In this document: positions 58,589 through 64,000 of the stretch, piece after piece
How the letters are laid out: every line of letters starts with the position of its first letter
Numbering within the stretch: position 1 is the stretch's first letter
Origin: Corythucha ciliata
Taxonomy: Eukaryota; Arthropoda; Insecta; Hemiptera; Tingidae
Assembly: GCA_038030265.1 (NCBI GenBank)
Contig: CM075941.1
Coordinates: 56,273,952 to 56,337,951, forward strand
DNA: 64,000 bases
Direction of reading: 5' to 3'
The notes under the pieces: generated by a model
Seen by the model: the letters and a program-made list of their open reading frames with translations, nothing else
Database searches by the model: none
Told to the model about the DNA's origin: nothing
Position numbers and translations under genes: made by a program

Positions 58589-58774
58589 TTTTTTTCGGAA
58601 CTCAAAACAAGTAGGTAAAGAAGTAATTGTATTTAATTTCAAGATTAATTTCTATATTTCCAGCCTCCCCACTCCCTCGAATTCACAGTTGTGACTAGGG
58701 TGGTGCGGTGAGGAGGGGAGTAATTTCCTAAATGTCCGTACATAGGGTCATCTAAGTTCAATTATTGAATATAG

Positions 58775-58830
58775 CTCTTTCAAACCATAAATTTCGCGGA
58801 TTTGGCACTTTCCAATTCCAACCACCTCTA
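58775..58830 (+). repeat. 31-bp minisatellite array, plus orientation (right of palindrome)
   Basis: About two units continue the array at 57880-58223: GCTCTTTCAAACCATAAATT followed by TCGCGGATTTGGCACTTTCC. It is evidence for insertion of the palindromic element into a pre-existing array. Confidence 0.7.
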
Positions 58831-59380
58831 CTGTAAGTTCCGGTTTTCATAAGTGATGAGTAAAATAACATTTTAAATCCTAACTATATTTATCCCGGAT
58901 AGAACTATCAATTCCCAGGATTTGAATTCATTCTCTAGAAAGCGTTTGAGGATTTAAGCCCGTGCCCCTTCCCATCATTCTCCGCCGCAGGCTCTTGATC
59001 GAGAGATGGGCTTGAAAGATGATGTGACATAATTCCCTCAGTCGATAATATTGTAAAAACGTTTAATAATCCACCATTATAAGCTTCTCTGTATCTAAGA
59101 CTTTCACATAATTAAGAAACGAAGGAAATCCTTTAAAACCAAGCCGTCTTAGCTGCTCGAAGAACTTATGCCACGCCCCAGTCTTGTCGAAAATTATTTT
59201 TCACGGTCAAACTATCGAGCTCAGTACGGCCCTCACCGCCACCAAGAGGTCTGTGATCCGGGGGCGTTTTGCTGTTTAACAACACTGTAACATTTCAGAC
59301 AACTGGTCGCCGTGGCCTCCGGGCAGAGGGCAAATTTGGTGTCAGCAATGTTTCAACGGATAAAAGAAATGTAGTGAACC

Positions 59381-59605
59381 CAGCATAGTGGCCGAGGTCG
59401 GTAGCGGTAGGGCGTCGACTCTCATTCCCAGGTATCGTCTGCTCACTGCTGAGTGGGTGCGATTCCCACTACAGGCTGGATTATTTGAGTGAAAATGATG
59501 AATCACGTGTAAAAAAGTAATGTGTGCTCTCGCCCTCGTCCACGATATCTTATGGCAGTTGGACGTAAAGCCCCGTTGGATTACCACTCCAACTTATTTT
59601 TAAAT
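59381..59605 (+). mobile_element. tRNA-derived SINE-like element
   Basis: The head begins CAGCATAGTGGCCGAGGTCG, then GTAGCGG (A-box region). It has a B box GGGTGCGATTCCC at 59454-59466 in an extended variable-arm layout like tRNA-Leu or tRNA-Ser. A non-tRNA body follows, containing TTGGACGTAAAGCCCCGTTG near 59558, a motif resembling the GGACGTTAAACC(C) segment of arthropod and mollusc SINEs known to me. The 3' end is not sharply defined, and I see no flanking duplication. Confidence 0.55.
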
Positions 59606-62585
59606 GAAAGTGCTCACAAGTCAGTTTCTGTGCTGTGCAGGTCTGGAAAACCGCCTGAAGGGAAAGGGGAATTGTAAAATGTAATTTTTAGTATACAACA
59701 ATTTTTTATCCCACATTTGTTGTTTTAAAATGTCCGGATATTCACATTTTTATAATGTTTATAATGAATTCAGGGAAGTAGCTTTAACGTCGTTTTGATG
59801 AATTATCGTGGTTGTTCGTCCTGTGGCTAAAACCGCTGAGCGGTGAGTCATCTTATGGGAGAGTGCTGTACCACTGTTAACCCGGCGATTTGAACATATT
59901 GTCCAGTTTTTACCCATGTCTCCTAATTCGCGTAAAAAAATAATAATATTTTCCCATTCTGGGCTTCGTAGCGGCTCACTGAATGTGTGTGGCTGTATAG
60001 CCTATAATTATTTTAAATTAAGACACCTCTCGCAAAAAATGAAATACACGTTCTTAGGAACGAACGCTGTATGATGAAGGATTTAAACATACATGTAGCA
60101 GAGAGAAACATTCAAATTAATTTGAATTATTAAGCACTCAAATAGTGTTAAACGAGAAAGCTTGACTGAACAAACAAGAATTAATTTTGCTACATGAAAA
60201 TAAAACAACTTCTTTCAATGAAATTCAAAATGCGCTTATTAAAAATACCAGGAAAAAACTAGGTAGGCGATTCCGAATGACAAGCCAAGTCAGCAATAAA
60301 GGTAACAGACAGCGAGGCGTCCGCAATCCAAAAGGAATTCCAGCTTACGTCATCCTTTCTAGTTAGTACGCCTCTTCTTTCCCCTCTTTCGTTGCCCCCC
60401 CCCCAACCTTAACCACCGTCGCACTTTCAGGTCTTTTCATTTTTCCGATGGACATGAAGGGGGGGGGCGGAGACTAGAACTATTTAGTGGATGAGGGAAG
60501 GGAAGGTGTGTACGTAATTATAACCTTGCTCAGATTTCTGACGGTTCTTTTTGTAACTCCCTTTTTCATTCTTTCAAAAGAAAGAAGAAACCGAACGTAC
60601 AACGGTCACGTCACCACCGGCACCTTGCCCCATTGATTGTTGTTTTTTTTCTTTTCCTGAGGAAAGCCCCTTTCTCACACCTAATAGGTTAAACTTGTTA
60701 AACACGATTTTTCATCAAGACGTTCGAGGTGACGATTTCTGGGAGTCTCCAATTCATGACAATTAAAATGGGCGCGAGTATTTCTATAAGGTTCACCATG
60801 TAGGTACCGTATAGCGAGATTCCTGCGAGTCCTACCAGCGAATTATTGAAGGCGCCGAGGTATTTTTATGGTAAAAGTTAATTAGATCCCACGGTTGGCT
60901 CGAACAAGGAAAATAATGTCCTTGAAAAGTTAGCAGTTCATTTAAGAAGAACAAAGTGTTACGCTTTGACTGAAAAGAGGTTGATACGAAATTTTCCTCA
61001 AATTATTTTGAAGTTACGTAATCATGTAATTCCATGAACAGAAAACACTTGAAACAAATTTATGACTGGGCTCATCCTGCTATGTAGGCTTTGCTCACGA
61101 CAGAAGGAAACACAGCTTTACGAATTCCTCCTGTCAGTCACCCTCACTCTGTAATTTCTTAATCGGAATATCGCGCCCCGCCATCCTTCCAGAGTGACCA
61201 AGTGATCTGTAAAAGAAACCGCGGGTTGAGATCCTCCCTGAAGCTCAAAAACCGTATTCGCGCTGCCTTATAGGGAGCCTAGGTCAATTGCAGACCATGG
61301 ATCCCCTTAGTTAAAGGGACCTGCGTGGTTACTGGTTAGCAGACTTTCAATTGGAACAACCAGATTGCATTGTAGATTTTAATCCTAAATTTTTTTCAGT
61401 GTGCTTTTTCGCACTAAGTAATTGGTACTTTCTTTTTGTTTCAGGAGGAGGTTGTCAACTGTGGCAAGGTAGGTGGGTAGCATAGTTAAGAATGACCATA
61501 ATAAGGTAGCACCTTCGCTTTTCGAGGAGTAGCTCTCGTAATGTTCATAAATTGTTATTCAAACCATTGTAGCTCTCATGAGCGGTGCTATCTTAAACCA
61601 ACCACGGTTTCTAGCATTTTGAATGTTTTCTTCCCAGTTTCGCGCAAACTTTTTCGGTTTCGTAAAGCTCATGGAAGCCAGCAGGGATCCAGGGTATCCT
61701 CTGACGTACATCCTGTATTTTCATGTTTATAGTAAGGCCATAGAAAAGTTACGGGTTCTGCTTTGCCGATCACAAGCGGAATTATATAGGAGAAAACATG
61801 CGTTATTAGCGATGCCAATCCGGCACCACATTTAGGAATTAAGTGAGCTAGGTTGTATGAAAAACGAAAACTGAAAAATTTCTATTTTCAGGTCTCAGGT
61901 TTGTTCGTTTGTCATTCAGAGCTGGGGCATTGTCGCAGCTTTTCAAAAGCAGACGTTTGAGGTTACAAAAATACTTTATGGGCGGCTCTGGACAGTTTGG
62001 GATGACAAACGAATGGACCAACTATGTCCTCTCTTCAAATGGATCGTCTCGACGGTTTGAACTTCTTTACACACACACACACCACACCTTTTGTCGTGTC
62101 TACTTTTATAACAATTTTGCCAACAGTAGGACGACGGCAGTTCGCTCTAACCGAGTAATTTGTTTTCCTGAGCGTACAGTATACACAGGCACCGCAGTGC
62201 GGTCCAGTCTCACGCATCGGCCTCTAAGCATCAGCCCGCAGCCTTCAACAGGCAGCAGCTATATTGTTCAGAGCTGGTGGCCCGCTGAAATCGAGTATGC
62301 TAGAATGGGCTTAAGTTCTGAGGCCATAGCGAACAATTGGCCGCACTGGGATTGTTCGGTAAACATAGAGTATAGGTCAAACCCATAACATCTTCAAGTC
62401 CATTTTTTAGTACACCAGGGGTTTTAGTTGTTACCATTATTTATTAGGCCGGCCCAATTTGACAAAAGTCCAGGGAGGCCGAATTTCCTCAAAGGGCAAA
62501 TTCCAGAAGTCTCAAAAAGTCAGAGTGAGTGTAGCCGACATGGTTTTGGTAAAATCGCTGCGAGGTTTTTTTATTTTGATGTAAA
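59606..62585. other. No recognisable gene
   Basis: AT-rich with poly(C) near 60397 and poly(G) near 60461. A 159-codon plus-strand frame at 61909-62388 contains an (AC)n-derived His/Thr run and no domain I recognise. I judge it a chance frame. Confidence 0.4.
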
Positions 62586-62590
62586 ATGAC

Positions 62591-62673
62591 TCGTCCAGTT
62601 TTTTCTTCGTTCACGCATTGTTTCGTTTTGGCGCCAAACAAAACAGAGAGCGTGAACGAAGAAAATTGGACGA
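62591..62673. repeat. 83-bp near-perfect palindrome centred on GGCGCC
   Basis: TCGTCCAGTTTTTTCTTCGT followed by TCACGC at the left is mirrored by GCGTGAACGAAGAAAATTGG followed by ACGA at the right. The middle TTTTGGCGCCAAA is itself symmetric. There are only a few mismatches along about 41 bp of arm, and the axis is at 62632. It could be a recent foldback or an insertion footprint. No gene is adjacent. Confidence 0.85.
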
Positions 62674-63332
62674 TTTGTTGGGTGTTGTGGCTCACTCTGC
62701 CCTCAGATATTAACGTGATAGCTGTACTATTTTCCGTTAGGCATTACGTACCTTGATTCGGGTTTTTGAGACTTTCAGGATTTTGAGGATTGTATCACTC
62801 GAGTTATAGTGTGACCACAAATTAGTCTGTTTTCTTGACCACGTGATTCAAGTAGATTTGTGGGGTGATTCTACGAGTTATAGAATTACCCCCGCCTTTG
62901 GATATCAAAATCTGTGTGATCTGTATGTGTATGTAGTCACACTATATGATCTCATTAATTTGAAGTTCGTGGATTTGAGTAGGTGCTTGCTTTGCTAACT
63001 TGCTGAATTGGCCCAGGATTTTCTCGAATTAACTTAAACTTGATCGTTTGGAAAATAATTTAAATGGGAGTTGGAATTGCATGGTTTTAAATTTTGATAG
63101 AACTGCTATATGACACATGGCACAGGTGTTTAGTTTTATGATTTGTATAGAAGGAGTTTGGTCACGGACGTCTCAACTATATTTTGTTTTATTCAGACTT
63201 TAGTAACAATTGAAATTTTAAAATGGTGTAAATCCATCGCTGGAAACAAGTTACTGCTCTGTGGGAACATAAATATAACAATTTATCACCAGATTTAATT
63301 TTCTGGGAGAGGTACTGGGGCGAGGTACTCAC

Positions 63333-63410
63333 CAAAGCGCCCTTCGCGTCACGTTGGTCGCTGTGGGGAAGTTCTTGTCGAAGCCCAATTTATGAGAGCG
63401 GCGAAATGCC
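63333..63410 (-). CDS. Candidate minus-strand exon with strong donor (weak)
   Basis: On the minus strand, CTTTG|GTGAGTACC is a strong donor with its last exon base at 63333. The frame before it reads SHKLGFDKNFPTATNVTRRA and is open for about 29 codons in a GC-richer patch. The acceptor is uncertain. It lies about 6 kb upstream of exon 1 of the minus-strand gene and could be an upstream or 5' UTR exon of it, but nothing ties the two together in phase. Confidence 0.2.
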
Positions 63411-63735
63411 GGCTCCGGGTGTCAATTTAAAGACGACGAAAGGCCTGGTTCCACCGAACGCAAGACGAAATTGGGGTTTCTTCCTTGTGAGGCTACGGTA
63501 CGGTTCAAGATTGCGACTTAAATTAGCACATGGTTTTTTGTACCTCGCCACTGGTTATATCAAAATTACCGGGAAGGTGAGACGTAACTTGTTTAGTTAA
63601 AATTACTTAAATTAGGTATATTAATAAATTCGAAGAAACACACAATTTAACAATCTTAAAACTACTAATTAATTATATAAAAAATATTTGTGATGAATGC
63701 TAAAATATATATGTCGTAGTCACTTGCCGTAATTT

Positions 63736-64000
63736 GTCATTTCATGAAATGACCAGCCATTTCATGAAGTGCGCACTCTTGATGTAACAGTGAGGTTAGA
63801 ACACCATCTGACCAGGAATTTTGGTCATTTCATGAAATGCATCCAGCCTCTGGGCACTTCATGAAATACGAAAGGATTACACCATGTGTCCAGTCATTTC
63901 AAGAAATGACCAGAGTGAGTTGGGTTGGCATTTCAAGAAATGACCAGAGTGACTCGGCCACGTAGTGTAATCGCTCGTGTATTTCATGAAGTGCCCAGAG
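63736..64000. repeat. Cluster of TTTCATGAAA-type palindromes, runs off window
   Basis: Seven copies of CATTTCATGAAATG or close variants (ACTTCATGAAATAC, CATTTCAAGAAATG, ATTTCATGAAGTGC) occur in 265 bp. Several continue into ACCAG or CCCAGAG. Spacing varies from about 20 to 70 bp, so this is not a simple tandem array. The last copy ends at the window edge. Confidence 0.85.

Larger units (their letters stand above)
58237..58766. mobile_element. 530-bp palindromic element with head-to-head tRNA-like core
   Basis: The arms run from about 58270 to 58465 and 58560 to 58766. They mirror segments such as GAACTTAGATGACCCTAT, CACAACTGTGAATTCGAGGG and CTCCTCACCGCACCACCCTA, with indels. In the centre, two tRNA T-arm/3' ends point outward, each followed by a T run. 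The left one then has TTTCTCGAAACTC, as in 33806-34154. GAATATGGCTCTT (58224-58236) and GAATATAGCTCTT (58767-58779) flank it and may be a 13-bp target-site duplication. No protein is encoded. Confidence 0.75.

Noticed and set aside
58409..58642. Minus-strand frame with QVGFEPTTR
   Set aside because: This peptide type arises from reading the tRNA B box (GGTTCGAATCCC) in the opposite strand. It marks tRNA-derived DNA and is not a protein.
59342..59587. Minus-strand frame with SGNRTHSAVSRRYLG
   Set aside because: It is antisense translation of the SINE-like element's B box and body.
61909..62388. 159-codon plus-strand open frame
   Set aside because: It includes a His/Thr run from an (AC)n repeat and no domain or splice signal. 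I treat it as a chance frame.

Overview
The window looks like nuclear DNA from a repeat-rich animal genome, most likely an arthropod and probably an insect. It is AT-rich, has no long open reading frames, and carries spliced exons with GT/AG borders. It also carries tRNA-derived SINE-like sequence, many inverted-repeat DNA elements, and many long poly(C)/poly(G) runs. I cannot name the species. No bacterial operon, rRNA, CRISPR array or intact transposase was found.

The only convincing protein-coding gene is on the minus strand, between about 56998 and 47224. Five exons (111, 48, 357, 184 and 485 bp) join with matching phases into 395 codons, open at both ends. The product is low-complexity, rich in Ser, Pro and acidic residues, with a short helical N-terminal part and a Cys/Arg-rich patch. 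I do not recognise the family. Weaker exon-like stretches lie at 42445-42525 (+), 63333-63410 (-), 14527-14811 (-), 41034-41255 (+) and 5704-5844 (+).

The rest is mobile or repetitive. A very degenerate minisatellite of about 31 bp recurs in about 18 separate arrays, in both orientations, from 345 to 58830. Its plus-strand core reads roughly CAATTTCGCGGGTTTGGCTC. Related arrays with the same period but a different sequence lie at 36060-37165, 44320-44640, 44880-45640 and 45950-46850. Inverted-repeat elements lie at 28069-28629, 28628-31031 (with an internal CXC-type cysteine motif and a hAT-like end), 37173-39380 (with a nested 497-bp element carrying a hammerhead-like core), 39379-39984 and 43371-44284.

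The most unusual structures are two large palindromes, 33806-34154 and 58237-58766. Each has tRNA-like sequences near its centre whose 3' ends point outward. Each tRNA-like end is followed by a T run and, in three of the four cases, by TTTCTCGAAACTC. They look like members of one undescribed family of head-to-head tRNA-headed foldback elements. A conventional tRNA-derived SINE-like unit lies near 59381-59600, and a cluster of TTTCATGAAA palindromes starts at 63736 and runs off the right edge.
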